64,000 nucleotides of DNA from Bacteroidales bacterium UBA1680 (GCA_002320605.1 DCKG01000032.1:1583-65582), one strand, 5' to 3'; counted from the stretch's first letter, positions 34,729 through 45,085 are shown. A program made the numbers and translations. The notes: generated by a model from the letters alone, not told the origin.

Positions 34729-35751
34729 TTACTTTAAATAAGCTTTTTCAAGTGCCTGATAAGTCTTTTCGTCGATTTTAATCACGCAGCCGTGACGACC
34801 TTCCGGTGCAACGAAAGAAGATGATTTCGTCCATGTCCCACCAACAATTTTTTCTGATGTCCATAGTTCATAGACTGCCTTACGGTAGTCTTCAACATAA
34901 AGATACCACAGTTTGCCGTCAAGGGACATTGTCAGCGTGGGGGCTTCTCTCCAGTTCTGAAGGATAGTTGGCATTGGATTGCTATATGGTCCGAGCAGAT
35001 TATCAGAAACGCACACTCTGATGGTCTTGCCTGTTGAAACGGTTTCAGGCCAGCGCTCGTCTTTCAGTATCGCATAATATTTACCTTCATATTTATGTAT
35101 GGATACATCAATCGTTGCAATATCGACATCAGCGCCGGTGAAATCGTTAAAGAGCTTCTTAGTAGGTGTGAAAGTCTTGAAATCCTTCGTGAGTACATAG
35201 AAAGTGCGCATTGATTCCCATTTCGCTTGATTACTCTCTGTCTTATTGTGAGCATGCCAAGTAATCATATACTGCCCGCTAGCGTCATCGTAGAAAATCT
35301 TCAATGCACCATATGACCATTCATCCTGTATGTATCCGTCCGGAAGAGCGAGAGTTTCTTTCGAAATGTCGTGTCTCTTCCAAGCTACGCAATCTTCGGA
35401 GTAAAAAACTACTGGATGGTGTGCGGTGCCGGTTGACGTGCCGATTAGATAATATTTCCCATCTCCACCTCGCACGATGTATGGATGACCATAATACGTT
35501 GGAAGAGGTTCTTCTCCGTTATTGAGCCTTGTCCATTTCATTCCGTCCCTAGAGAGGTCATATACCATGTGACCGTATTCAGCAGAATTCTTAATATGTG
35601 CGAAAAGATAGCCGCCGTTACCAGTAACTGCTTGAGTTGAATCTTTCGGGTCTTTTTTGACATTTGGATTAGGGTCGCTCTTGCTGCAAGCTGAGCAAGA
35701 GAAACCTAATAGCAGAATTGAAAAAGAGAGTAGATAATTTATTCTTTTCAT
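34729..35751 (-). CDS. GH43-like beta-propeller lipoprotein of the second utilisation locus
   Basis: The protein (340 aa) has a lipoprotein-type signal with Cys19 or Cys22. Repeated blade-like segments (GHPYIVRGGDGKYYLIGTS, YGALKIFYDDASGQYMITW, YEGKYYAILKD, LTMSLDGKLWYLYVEDY) indicate a five-bladed propeller of the GH43/GH32 clan. REAPTL before a blade strand could supply the general acid Glu. The exact family and substrate are uncertain. It is the last gene of the ECF-controlled operon and is probably its only glycosidase. DNA of this locus appears more AT-rich than the flanks, which hints at transfer. Confidence 0.7.
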   Translation of the reverse strand: MKRINYLLSFSILLLGFSCSACSKSDPNPNVKKDPKDSTQAVTGNGGYLFAHIKNSAEYGHMVYDLSRDGMKWTRLNNGEEPLPTYYGHPYIVRGGDGKYYLIGTSTGTAHHPVVFYSEDCVAWKRHDISKETLALPDGYIQDEWSYGALKIFYDDASGQYMITWHAHNKTESNQAKWESMRTFYVLTKDFKTFTPTKKLFNDFTGADVDIATIDVSIHKYEGKYYAILKDERWPETVSTGKTIRVCVSDNLLGPYSNPMPTILQNWREAPTLTMSLDGKLWYLYVEDYRKAVYELWTSEKIVGGTWTKSSSFVAPEGRHGCVIKIDEKTYQALEKAYLK

Positions 35752-35762
35752 CGTTTTTGAAA

Positions 35763-37376
35763 TTATTGGGCTGTGTAGCCGTCTACAGATAATAATTTTC
35801 TAACATATAGTTCCCCAAGCTGTATAGTATTAGCGCCAGGTCTGTAGCTGTCAGTTACAAGAAATCTTAAGTATCTTCCTTTTGCTACAGGTGTGTTCAG
35901 ATACTCGTCCGGAATATTTTGATATGTAGTAGGGAGTCCAGCGCTTGTTCCCCTAGGAATGTTTTTCCAGTCGAGGCAAAAACGCCAGTTATTTCCCGCT
36001 TCAGCTGTATTATAGTTCTTTATTGCTGCAACTTTTTCCTCTGGCGTTGAGTACTCAGCGGCTGGTTTCAGTACGAACTGATCTTCAGTGTAAAGCTTGA
36101 ATCCTTTGAGGTCTCCGTTTCCCAAATTACGATCAGACTGTTTTTCAACGCCCACGCTAAAGATAGGCACAGTTTCCTTGAGGTCAATTACGAACACAAT
36201 CTTGTTATATGGTCTGACGCAGAAGCAACTTGGGTATTCGACATGTTTATGATGTTGGTTGAAAGTGAAATTGCTGTTTTCATCTGGATAGCAGTAATCA
36301 TCGTAATTATCTGATGCAAGCTTCACATCACCATTTGTCGACCATGGCGATCCCCATCCTTTTGAAATAGTGCCGTCTATCATGAATTTAGCTCTCCAGT
36401 CACCATCAAAATAATCGGAGCTTACGTAGGCTATGCTGAACTTGGTCTGATCCATATCTTCATAACAATATTTAGGATTGTTCACGATTATGTATCGGAC
36501 ATCATCCGAATACTCAACCTTGTCGGTGGAGAGGCTTGTGATTCTGATGGGAAGAAGATATTGATGATCAGACACTAATCCTTCTCTAGTGAGTTTTAGG
36601 ACCGAAGTGGCCTCAAGGCTGCCAACCTTGAACTCATTGTCTGTGATTGAAAAAGATGACTCGGGCAGAGGTTCATAATTCGTATTGTTGCTATTATTAT
36701 AAGCTTCAACGTTAGCCTTAATGTCAGGGGCAGAAACTATCGCTTTGAAATTTATTGTGTTATTGTTAGAGTTAGATATCACTGCCTTGACAGGGATCTC
36801 GGCTGTCCTGTAAATGATATCAACAGTTTGAGAATTAAAAGCCCATTCTACGAGAGGAGCGTTCACGTTGAAAATCATCAGTACCTTGTTCTTATTCTTA
36901 TTGATGCTAGCGGAGTCGGGACTCTCAAGCAGGATTGGCAAGACCCACAATTTGCTTGGATCAATTTTTTGTGCCTCATAAATATTCATAGGATTTAGAG
37001 AGATTGGTGCATATTTGCTAAACTCATCCGATTCGAAATTGAAATCTTGGCCATCTGCAAAGGAATAAGAAGATTCAGGGATTATTTCAAAGCTGTTTTC
37101 ATCGTATCCCCAGAGGCCTGCAGTCTCTTTTTTAGAGAGCACTGCCAGATGCACTGATGCCGTTTCTTGCGGTTTGGCGCCAGCCTTGACTATGAGCAGG
37201 GAATCGACTACGTCATCCATTGTCGTATTCATCGTATAAGTTCTCGTTCCGCTATTCTTTAAGTATAGGACTTTATAATATTCCTCAGGGAATATTTCCT
37301 TCTTGTTGTCATTGTCGCAGGATGCTATCATCAATGATGCAAGTGCAATGAAAGGAAAGTATATAAATTTTTTCAT
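35763..37376 (-). CDS. DUF1735-type surface glycan-binding lipoprotein with discoidin-like C-terminus
   Basis: The 537-aa lipoprotein (Cys20, IASCDND) has two tandem DUF1735-like Ig domains (about 25-165 and 170-290), recognisable from strands such as VHLAVLSKKE and the second-domain FKAIVSAPDI. The C-terminal part (about 310-530) resembles a discoidin/F5-8-type beta sandwich (GWGSPWSTNGDVK, YLRFLVTDSYRPG, IQLGELYV). It occupies the position after susD where surface glycan-binding proteins sit, so binding of the same glycan is inferred. No catalytic motif is seen. Confidence 0.75.
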   Translation of the reverse strand: MKKFIYFPFIALASLMIASCDNDNKKEIFPEEYYKVLYLKNSGTRTYTMNTTMDDVVDSLLIVKAGAKPQETASVHLAVLSKKETAGLWGYDENSFEIIPESSYSFADGQDFNFESDEFSKYAPISLNPMNIYEAQKIDPSKLWVLPILLESPDSASINKNKNKVLMIFNVNAPLVEWAFNSQTVDIIYRTAEIPVKAVISNSNNNTINFKAIVSAPDIKANVEAYNNSNNTNYEPLPESSFSITDNEFKVGSLEATSVLKLTREGLVSDHQYLLPIRITSLSTDKVEYSDDVRYIIVNNPKYCYEDMDQTKFSIAYVSSDYFDGDWRAKFMIDGTISKGWGSPWSTNGDVKLASDNYDDYCYPDENSNFTFNQHHKHVEYPSCFCVRPYNKIVFVIDLKETVPIFSVGVEKQSDRNLGNGDLKGFKLYTEDQFVLKPAAEYSTPEEKVAAIKNYNTAEAGNNWRFCLDWKNIPRGTSAGLPTTYQNIPDEYLNTPVAKGRYLRFLVTDSYRPGANTIQLGELYVRKLLSVDGYTAQ

Positions 37377-37404
37377 GATGTCTTAATATTTAAGCATTAA
37401 TATA

Positions 37405-39336
37405 TCAATATCCCGGAGCCTGAATCATTTGAGGATTCGAGTAATTCTCCTTATTCGGAATCGGCATCAGATACATGCGGTCATTCCATGAGAAAGGCTG
37501 ATCTATATGCGTCGGAGTATTGAACTCAGAGAATGTCGGCCCTGTCTTTATGGCATTCAGCCCCATGTAACACTCTGAATTCATAGTCTCCCTGCCTTTC
37601 AGGTACCTCCTGATATCGAAATACCGGAATCCCTCCATATAAAGTTCGACGAATCGTTCGTCCATGACGGCATCTAAGATTGATTTGCCCATTGCCGAAA
37701 GGGTGCTTGCAGTCCATTCCGGAACACCTGCGCGTATGCGGATGGCGTTGAGGTATCTGAGTGCGTCAGACGTATTCCCAAGATGCGCATAGCATTCTGC
37801 GAGATCCAGGTATAGTTCGGTAAGTCTTATGATAGCATATGAGAAACGAGGATTGTTGGTTCCCCAGTCTGTGCCGGTAAAATAGTAATTTGGATGAACC
37901 CATTTTTTATTGAGAAACCCTGTTACGCTGTAATTACGGGTGCCCCATAAGGCAGCATTGTATCCGCCTTCCTCTGGATCTCGCATCTTCATTATCAAAG
38001 GCTTCTTTGCGGAGATGGTAGGGGAGTATTCATCCCCGTCAAAAGATATCCACGCATAGAAACGTGGCTCCCTGTTCACGTTCAGATTAATGATGTCCGT
38101 ATTGCTTAATCCTGCGGATTTGAACCAGTCGGACTGTGGCGTGAATTCTACGTCTTCGGAAGGGAGCTTCCCGTTCGCCGTATAGAAATGTTCAACGGTG
38201 TATAGTGTAGGGGATAAGCCTCCCCACCAGCCGATTTTATTATTAAGGTTGTTCTTGAGCACGAAATGAGGAATGGATCCTTTGTATATATCGCTGTCAA
38301 AATATATTCCCCATAGCATTTCCTTATTTCCCTCGTCCGGAGTTGATGTCATCATGAAACGATACATCATCACCCTCTTTTTGAAATCATCGCTGATGGA
38401 ATTTCCTGGGATTTGAGGAAGAGGTATCCCGAGATTCTGTCTCTGCTGCTCAGATTCTGTCATTGAATATAGCTTATAACCGGAGTCTTCAGCGAGGGTT
38501 ATGGCCTCCATGCATGCCGTTGCTGCCCTTTGCCATTTCGCTTCATCATATACCGAACTGACGATTTCTTTCCCATAGCCCGGAGTTTCGTAGTTTGTGT
38601 TCTTCCACGATTTGTCAGGGAAACTTCCATTCCAGATTGGTGATGCTGCAAGAAGAAGAACCCTTGCTTTCAATGCCCTGCAAGCGACTGATGTCGCCCT
38701 TCCGAAATCATCAGGAAGAGTGTGCGTGTCAGGAAGAACTGAGGCAGCATCATCGAGAAGATTCACTATATAATCTACGCAATAGTCGAAGTGTGATCTT
38801 CCAGGAATATCCGATTTAGAGATGTTCTGGCTCTGTAGTTCATCAATTATTGGACATGGCCCATATAATTCGAGCACCCTGTAATGATAGTATGCTTTCA
38901 GAAATTGCACTTCAGCTACATATTGCTGCCGTTCTGCCGACGTGATGTCCGGCTTAAGTTCGTCCAGCTGCCTCAAGAATTGGTTGCAATATCCTATGGC
39001 ATTGTAGCAGACGAACCAAGGATAAGAGTTGTTATTGTTTATGGTTGAGGGCGTTATGGAATTCCATTGTGCATTCTGTCCAAGATTTTCCCATTCCTGA
39101 GGGCAGACAGTTTCATCTGAACCTCCTCCGCTTATTCTGGAGTAACTCATCGGACTTAATCCTCCATTCTGGATGTATCCATAGCAAGAGTAGAGATTGT
39201 TTATCACGGCGTTGTTGTCTTTCATCATGTCGTTCAAGTCTGCCTGCTCCGGAGGAACGACATCGAGATAGTTGCACGATGGCAATGCTAGAATTGGAAC
39301 CAACAATAATTTCAATGCTATATTAAAATGTTTCAT
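37405..39336 (-). CDS. SusD/RagB-family outer-membrane lipoprotein
   Basis: This 643-aa RagB/SusD protein has lipobox Cys21 (ALPSCNYLDVVPPEQ), an early conserved acidic segment, FLKAYYHYRVLELYGPCPI, LTELYLDLAECYAHLG, IRIRAGVPEW and a C-terminus of LMPIPNKENYSNP ending APGY. It is about 120 residues longer than the SusD of the starch locus, so the bound glycan is probably larger or branched. It begins 13 bases after the SusC stop and would form a SusCD pair with it. Confidence 0.9.
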   Translation of the reverse strand: MKHFNIALKLLLVPILALPSCNYLDVVPPEQADLNDMMKDNNAVINNLYSCYGYIQNGGLSPMSYSRISGGGSDETVCPQEWENLGQNAQWNSITPSTINNNNSYPWFVCYNAIGYCNQFLRQLDELKPDITSAERQQYVAEVQFLKAYYHYRVLELYGPCPIIDELQSQNISKSDIPGRSHFDYCVDYIVNLLDDAASVLPDTHTLPDDFGRATSVACRALKARVLLLAASPIWNGSFPDKSWKNTNYETPGYGKEIVSSVYDEAKWQRAATACMEAITLAEDSGYKLYSMTESEQQRQNLGIPLPQIPGNSISDDFKKRVMMYRFMMTSTPDEGNKEMLWGIYFDSDIYKGSIPHFVLKNNLNNKIGWWGGLSPTLYTVEHFYTANGKLPSEDVEFTPQSDWFKSAGLSNTDIINLNVNREPRFYAWISFDGDEYSPTISAKKPLIMKMRDPEEGGYNAALWGTRNYSVTGFLNKKWVHPNYYFTGTDWGTNNPRFSYAIIRLTELYLDLAECYAHLGNTSDALRYLNAIRIRAGVPEWTASTLSAMGKSILDAVMDERFVELYMEGFRYFDIRRYLKGRETMNSECYMGLNAIKTGPTFSEFNTPTHIDQPFSWNDRMYLMPIPNKENYSNPQMIQAPGY

Positions 39337-39349
39337 GATTTTTCGATTA

Positions 39350-42300
39350 TTAGAATTTAAACTGTAAACCTAGATTGAATGTCCTAGATAGAGGATATGA
39401 GTTGTACCATAGTTCGGGATCCCAATATTTAAATGGTGACCAGACAACAATATTGTCACCGTTAAGGTAGATTCTGAAATACTTGAAAGAATATCCGATT
39501 TCAAGAGTCTTGAAACGGAGGAAATTGGCTTTTTTCATCCAGAAACTGCTGGGCTGAGTGTTATTGAGAATCTGTGTAGTGAGAACGCCGAGCCGAGGAT
39601 AATCTACGTCTGAATTATCGGCTCCTTCCGTCCAATGGCTGTCTGCTATCCATTTCATGAGATTCCTGTCATTCGTGTCATTGGCACAAAATGGAAATAT
39701 GCCGTTAATCATCACATTCCTTTTTCCCGATCCGTTGAAATAGACGCTGAAATCCAATTTCTTATATACCATGCTAACCCCGATGCCATACTGAATCCTA
39801 GGAATATTTCCATATGGAGAAAGCATCACCTGGTCTTCGCTAGTTATGCTGCCGTCGCCATTTACATCCCTGTACTTGATGTCACCAGGCATGACAGTGC
39901 TTCCGAAATTACTCTGGTCGGCGCTTTCAGATATCTCTTTTGGGTCTTTAAACAGCCCTTCTGCAATATAGCCTGTCATGCGGCTGAGTGGCTTGCCTGT
40001 GGATGTCTGCCAGACATAAGGATAATCAGGTTCATCTACATAGACATATTTGTTCTTTGTGTAGGTGTAATTGAATCTGGCATCTATCATGAAATCTTTA
40101 GTGAGCTGCCGGGTCCATTTGATGCTTAATTCTATTCCTTTATTGTCTACTTTCCCGATATTGCTCCAAGGGATTGCGCTTCCATAGCCAAGGATGCTTG
40201 GAAAAGAGGCTCTTTTCATGAGAATTCTGTCACGTTTGTTATGATACCAGTCGAACGCTACGGTTATCTGGTCAAGCAGATGCAAATCTATTCCAAGATC
40301 TAATTCTTTAGCTCTCTCCCAGTGAGCTCCCTGCGTCGCATACGCCGTGACGATTGATCCTTGTTTCCAAGTTCCTCCAGTGTAACCTGAAGCAAAGCCA
40401 GTCCCTCCGCTCATATTCACGGAATTTATGTAAAGGAAATGCGGAGCTCCGGCATAGGAGCCCGTCTCATCACTTCCTACTAATCCATATGACCCTCTTA
40501 TTTTGAAGTAATCGACCTGTTTTTTTAATGGTCCCCAGAAATCCATGTTGCTGGCGACCCAGCCTAATGATACCGCAGGAAAGAATTCAAAACGAGAATT
40601 CTCTTTCAGCCTTTCTGTCCCATTGTACCCAAAGTTGAATTCGGCAAGATATGTGTATGCCCAGTCGTAGGTTAGCCTGCCAGAGAATCCTTGGTTCCTG
40701 TTCGGCAGCACGTCGCTACGAAATTCTCTCATCATGTACATGAGCATAGCACCCAAGTTATGTTTCCCGAAACTCCTGACCCAGTTGACCCTGGAGTCCA
40801 GATAGAAAGTGTTGTCGCTTGACCTGGTCACTCCGGATTGGCTTATGTATTCTGAGCCGACTTGTAGCTCATTCAGTTCAAAATGTGACATGTCATCCTC
40901 TGACCATGACCCTTCTTCTACATTATAAAGATAAGGCTGGAGGGATCTTGTGAAATAGGTCTGGGACCAGTTGTTGAAATTCACTAATGCCGTAAGTGAC
41001 AGCCCTTTAGTGATGAAGTCGAAATTCTGATTCAGATTTAAAGAGACGTTCAGCTTGTTCTCGTTGGTTTCCTTGAACGTATTAAGCATGTTTGCGTATG
41101 GATTCGTGTAGAAACGGCTCACGGAGAGCACCTGGCTGCCGAACTTTAAATGAGTGTCAACTTCCTCTTGTGGATATAAAGCAGGGAAAGACACTGGCGT
41201 GTTCATATAAATTGCATTGAATATGTCTGAAGCTGAAGTGCTAGGGGATTTTTCCTTGATGATCTGTGCATTCATTCTCAGGTCAATCTTCGTGCTAGGC
41301 GTAACCTTGTAACTGATATTGTTCTGGAAAGTGTACAAATAGCGGTTGTAGTTGTTGTCAAAAGAATATTCTTTAGGAACGTCCAAGATTCCGTTGTCGT
41401 GATTCATCTGTAAGCTCATATAGTAAGAGACTCTGGATCCCCCTCCTGAAACGTTGATATTACCCCTTTGGCTTGTAGTGTATTTTTTGAACATAAGGTC
41501 ATACCAGTCGACATCAGGGTATATATACTTGTTGACATGAGCAGCCGTATTTTTAATCTGAGTCTCTGAATATCTTGGAGTTGCTGAAGCTGTTCTGCCG
41601 ACCTGGGCTTCGTTGTAAGTTCTCATGTATGTAGCCCCATCGGCGTAATCAATGATGTTTACTGGTTGTAGGACAGATTCCTCTATAGTGACGTTTATTC
41701 TAGCCTTGGTGTTCTCGCTTCCGCTCTTCGTCGTTATGAGCATTACTCCGTTTGCCCCTCTGGCTCCGTATATCGCAGTTGCTGAGGCATCTTTCAAGAT
41801 AGAGAAGCTTTCGATTGATTCAGTAGGAATGTTGTTTAAATCACCAACTGAAATTTCTACTCCATCCATCAATATGAGAGGAGTCGTCCTGCCGCCGAAT
41901 GTGCTTATTCCGCGGATGTAGAATTGGGATGTTGACCCTGGCTGTCCGCTTTGTGTCATAGAGATGACGCCTGCGAGTTTTCCTGCCAGGTTGTTCGTCA
42001 GTGAAGAAGTCGGAGCCGAAAGGATGTCTCCTTCGATGGCTGAAATCGCTCCAGTAACCGATACTTTTTTCTGCGTTCCGGCAGCGACCACTACTACTTC
42101 TCCAAGGACTTCGCTGTCAGGGGACAGCTGCACGTTGACTATGCCTTGATCGCTGATGTACAAGATTTTATCCCTGTACCCCAACGAGCTAACCACGATT
42201 TCGGCATGATTTCCAGTCACATTAAGTGAATATTCTCCGTTATTTCCTGTTATGACACCGTTTTTTGTGCCTTTGAAGAACACCGAAGCGCCTATGATTG

Positions 42301-42691
42301 GCGTTCCGTCGGTTGCGTCGGTGACTATTCCTGTAACTGTGCGCCCTTTCTGGCTTCCTGTCTGTCTTGATAGCTTATTTCCATCTCGTTTGAGAATGAT
42401 TTCATTTCCTTGGATTTTCCAGGATATTCCTGTCTGAGAGAACACTTTATCCATTACTTCGTCTATGGAACCGCTGACATCGAATGGTTTGGCAGGGATA
42501 TCAGCCAAATCTTTGGCATTGTAGAAGAAAGAATAACTGCTTGTCCTCTCAATCAGTTTGATGACTTGGATCGGAGTCATCGATTGCCCTTTCACGACAA
42601 TCTGCGCTGTCGCATCGGACAGGCTCATGAATGTGATTATGAACGCAAGAATGATGCATCTAGCCACATTTTTGAATTTTGATGATTGCAT
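39350..42691 (-). CDS. SusC-family TonB-dependent transporter with STN signalling domain
   Basis: At 1113 aa this SusC carries an additional STN domain after its signal peptide (about 30-100, IRMS-like fold with TPIQVIKLIERTSSYSF), then a CarboxypepD_reg-like domain (about 120-200), a plug (FYIRGISTFGGRTTPLILMDG) and a barrel ending in FNLGLQFKF. The STN domain is the hallmark of transducers that signal to a FecR anti-sigma factor, which is encoded just upstream (47-base gap). The ligand is unknown; the partner is the 643-aa SusD. Confidence 0.92.
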   Translation of the reverse strand: MQSSKFKNVARCIILAFIITFMSLSDATAQIVVKGQSMTPIQVIKLIERTSSYSFFYNAKDLADIPAKPFDVSGSIDEVMDKVFSQTGISWKIQGNEIILKRDGNKLSRQTGSQKGRTVTGIVTDATDGTPIIGASVFFKGTKNGVITGNNGEYSLNVTGNHAEIVVSSLGYRDKILYISDQGIVNVQLSPDSEVLGEVVVVAAGTQKKVSVTGAISAIEGDILSAPTSSLTNNLAGKLAGVISMTQSGQPGSTSQFYIRGISTFGGRTTPLILMDGVEISVGDLNNIPTESIESFSILKDASATAIYGARGANGVMLITTKSGSENTKARINVTIEESVLQPVNIIDYADGATYMRTYNEAQVGRTASATPRYSETQIKNTAAHVNKYIYPDVDWYDLMFKKYTTSQRGNINVSGGGSRVSYYMSLQMNHDNGILDVPKEYSFDNNYNRYLYTFQNNISYKVTPSTKIDLRMNAQIIKEKSPSTSASDIFNAIYMNTPVSFPALYPQEEVDTHLKFGSQVLSVSRFYTNPYANMLNTFKETNENKLNVSLNLNQNFDFITKGLSLTALVNFNNWSQTYFTRSLQPYLYNVEEGSWSEDDMSHFELNELQVGSEYISQSGVTRSSDNTFYLDSRVNWVRSFGKHNLGAMLMYMMREFRSDVLPNRNQGFSGRLTYDWAYTYLAEFNFGYNGTERLKENSRFEFFPAVSLGWVASNMDFWGPLKKQVDYFKIRGSYGLVGSDETGSYAGAPHFLYINSVNMSGGTGFASGYTGGTWKQGSIVTAYATQGAHWERAKELDLGIDLHLLDQITVAFDWYHNKRDRILMKRASFPSILGYGSAIPWSNIGKVDNKGIELSIKWTRQLTKDFMIDARFNYTYTKNKYVYVDEPDYPYVWQTSTGKPLSRMTGYIAEGLFKDPKEISESADQSNFGSTVMPGDIKYRDVNGDGSITSEDQVMLSPYGNIPRIQYGIGVSMVYKKLDFSVYFNGSGKRNVMINGIFPFCANDTNDRNLMKWIADSHWTEGADNSDVDYPRLGVLTTQILNNTQPSSFWMKKANFLRFKTLEIGYSFKYFRIYLNGDNIVVWSPFKYWDPELWYNSYPLSRTFNLGLQFKF

Positions 42692-42738
42692 AATGATTAG
42701 TTATATGATAATAGTATTGTTTATGTGTATTAAACATT

Positions 42739-43599
42739 TTAATATACCGTGACGACATTGTCTTTGAATGAGTATTCAGCACCCAGCAAGTAGCTGACTT
42801 TATCAAGAACCTGTTTCGTGGTCTCATTCAATCCAATTGTGCCATTCAGCTTGAGACTTTTATTATCAGGGAGGCTGGTCGTGTCAAATGAGATTCCATA
42901 TTTCCATTTCAAAAAAGAATTAAGCTGATCCATCGAAACATTATCAAGTTTATAAGCTCCGGATTGCCATGATATTCCTTGGGAAAAAGCTTTTACAGCC
43001 AGGGATGAGTCCCTTAAAGAATATGTCAGCTGCTGATTTGGGGATATGTGAATTTTCTGCCCGCTGCTCTCGCTCATGAAATCAACCTTACCTTCGTGCA
43101 GGATAACTGAGATTTCGTCGGCATTTTCTCTGACAGTGAAGCATGTGCCTGTGACTTTTATTTTAGCGTCGTTCAAATTCACGTAAAATGGAGATGCGTC
43201 TGATGTGTGGACAATTTCGAACACGGCATTGCCTTTGAGGCGCACTTGGCGGTCGTTGATGAAATTACTGTCATAAATTACTTTTGTTCCAGCTTCCATC
43301 CACACTTTAGAGCCGTCTGGAAGCATCCTTTCACCATCTTCGTCCGCAATCAGCACAGACTCCTTATTCTCAGAGACTAGATTTTTCGATGGTTTCTGGA
43401 ACGTGTAAGCTAGAAGGCCTATGCTTATGCAGGCTGCTATGGCAGCAGCTGCCGAAATAACCCTGAGCATCACTTTTTTCCTTTTGGTGCGCTCTATCCT
43501 TTCAGACAATTTATTCCAGATTCGTTCGCCAGTTTCTTCCTGACATTCATCGTCGGCTGAATTCCATTGATCCAGCAGGTGTTTCTTAATAGATTTCAT
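42739..43599 (-). CDS. FecR-family anti-sigma factor
   Basis: This 286-aa protein has a cytoplasmic sigma-binding N-terminus (about 1-38), one membrane helix (about 44-67, VISAAAAIAACISIGLLA), a FecR domain (about 95-195, RMLPDGSKVWMEAGTKV and FTVRENADEISVILHEGKV) and a C-terminal DUF4974/STN-like domain (about 215-286). It should hold the ECF sigma inactive until the STN domain of SusC reports substrate. Its place between sigma and SusC genes is the standard order. Confidence 0.9.
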   Translation of the reverse strand: MKSIKKHLLDQWNSADDECQEETGERIWNKLSERIERTKRKKVMLRVISAAAAIAACISIGLLAYTFQKPSKNLVSENKESVLIADEDGERMLPDGSKVWMEAGTKVIYDSNFINDRQVRLKGNAVFEIVHTSDASPFYVNLNDAKIKVTGTCFTVRENADEISVILHEGKVDFMSESSGQKIHISPNQQLTYSLRDSSLAVKAFSQGISWQSGAYKLDNVSMDQLNSFLKWKYGISFDTTSLPDNKSLKLNGTIGLNETTKQVLDKVSYLLGAEYSFKDNVVTVY

Positions 43600-43662
43600 T
43601 AGCTCGTAATTGAATATTCTATGCTAAATACAAGCTAAATGAATGAAACCCTACCTTCCTAC

Positions 43663-44202
43663 TTATGATTTTAGGAATAAAAAAATATTTTTCTTAATGT
43701 ATTTGATCGCTTTAGAGATGTTTTTCTCAACTCCTTTCACCGATATCGACATCTTTGCTGCAATTTCTTTATAGCTCAGTCCATATTTGCGACTTAAAAG
43801 AAAGGCCTCTTTCTGCCTTGTGGGAAGTTGCGATACCAGCTCCTCGATTAGAAGATATATTTCAGCAGGATTGTATTCCGGGCATTCTTCTTTACATTGC
43901 AGAATATGGTATTCCAGAAGTCCTTTCATGGAGGCTTCATTCATTGATCTACGCATCATATTGAAGATGATGTTCCTGGTCATGATGAAAAGCAGTCCGT
44001 CGATGCTCCCGCGCTCGTCAAGGCTCTCCCTCTTGTCCCATAATTTAATGAAAACCTGTTGGACTATGTCTTCCCGTTCATTCTTGTCCCTTATGTATAG
44101 GCTGGTAAAATGATAAACCTTTTTCCAGTACTTTACATACAGTCTTTCAAAAGATTTCTTATCTCCCATCTTGAGGAGCAAGATATCGCATTGTTCGGAC
44201 AT
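43663..44202 (-). CDS. ECF RNA polymerase sigma factor (Bacteroidetes FecI-like)
   Basis: The 179-aa protein has sigma region 2 (about 15-85, FERLYVKYWKKVYHF then EDIVQQVFIKLWDKR) and region 4 with a helix-turn-helix (about 120-170, LPTRQKEAFLLSRKYGLSYKEIAAKM). It should direct transcription of the SusC/SusD genes downstream and is inhibited by the FecR product. The gene starts only six bases after the HAD phosphatase stop, so the sigma gene may be read from the HAD promoter, an unusual arrangement for a regulator of a utilisation locus. Confidence 0.9.
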   Translation of the reverse strand: MSEQCDILLLKMGDKKSFERLYVKYWKKVYHFTSLYIRDKNEREDIVQQVFIKLWDKRESLDERGSIDGLLFIMTRNIIFNMMRRSMNEASMKGLLEYHILQCKEECPEYNPAEIYLLIEELVSQLPTRQKEAFLLSRKYGLSYKEIAAKMSISVKGVEKNISKAIKYIKKNIFLFLKS

Positions 44203-44208
44203 GACTGC

Positions 44209-45039
44209 TTACTGGAGCTGTTTCAGGTCCCAGTCCGCCTTGATTTTGTCTATGATGGCGCAAACCACCCTGTAGGTGCGGCTGTCCTTGGTGTACACGG
44301 CAGGGGTGACGAAGCTCACGCGGCCCTGCCTCTTGAGTTTGTCGGCGAAAGGCTTTTTCACAGGGTTGTCGGGATCGAAGACGGCCAGGGAATGCCCACC
44401 GAACATGGTCACGATTTTCATGCAAGGGATGTCAGTCTCTCCGTCCCCGAAATATATCATTTGCTGGTAAGGGATGCGCTTCTTGTCCTCGTCTATGCTT
44501 TCGTTGACCTTGGTGTTGTCGTGCGCCGAGAATATGCCTTTGTTGATCTTGAAGATATATTGCGTCTTGGCGGTATAATCCACCGCTATCCCAGGCCACT
44601 CGGCTTCGCCTTTGTCATTATATAAATATGTGCAAGCGAATATGTGCTTGAATTCCTCGGCGATAGGGGAGCCTTCGATGATTTCCTTGAGCCCCGAGGA
44701 GTTGATGTAGTGCTCGATCTGCACTCCATGCGCGCTGCCATATCCATTTATCAGCTTGAACCATCCCTTCACTCCTTTGAACAACTGGATATGCTGGCCG
44801 AATTGCCTGAAATTCTCTTTCCGCAGGGCGATTCCGTTTTTCTTTGCCTCGTCATACATCATTTTCATGTAGGAAAGCACATTGCTGGCATCCTGGCCGG
44901 CAGCGAGCCCATCGCTCATCTTCCAGAATTCCTGAGGGGTCTTTCCCACGGCTTGGATGAAACCGAATTCCTGCATGTTTCCAGGGGATAGGGTTCCGTC
45001 AAAGTCGTAAATCAGGGCAACGATTGGTCTTTTCCTCAT
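44209..45039 (-). CDS. HAD-superfamily phosphatase
   Basis: This 276-aa HAD hydrolase has the nucleophile motif YDFDGTLS (D12 nucleophile, D14 general acid) and the late acidic motif YFGDGETDIPC for magnesium. A long helical cap separates them. The substrate cannot be read from sequence. The start at 45039 is chosen because a purine-rich GGCGGAAT precedes it and the catalytic strand begins just after; the frame is open further upstream. Its promoter (minus-strand TATATTTG, 45086-45093) is arranged back to back with that of the acyl-CoA synthetase. Confidence 0.8.
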   Translation of the reverse strand: MRKRPIVALIYDFDGTLSPGNMQEFGFIQAVGKTPQEFWKMSDGLAAGQDASNVLSYMKMMYDEAKKNGIALRKENFRQFGQHIQLFKGVKGWFKLINGYGSAHGVQIEHYINSSGLKEIIEGSPIAEEFKHIFACTYLYNDKGEAEWPGIAVDYTAKTQYIFKINKGIFSAHDNTKVNESIDEDKKRIPYQQMIYFGDGETDIPCMKIVTMFGGHSLAVFDPDNPVKKPFADKLKRQGRVSFVTPAVYTKDSRTYRVVCAIIDKIKADWDLKQLQ

Positions 45040-45085
45040 TATTCCGCCACTTATTCGCCGCATTCGCGGTATATAGATGTTTCCG

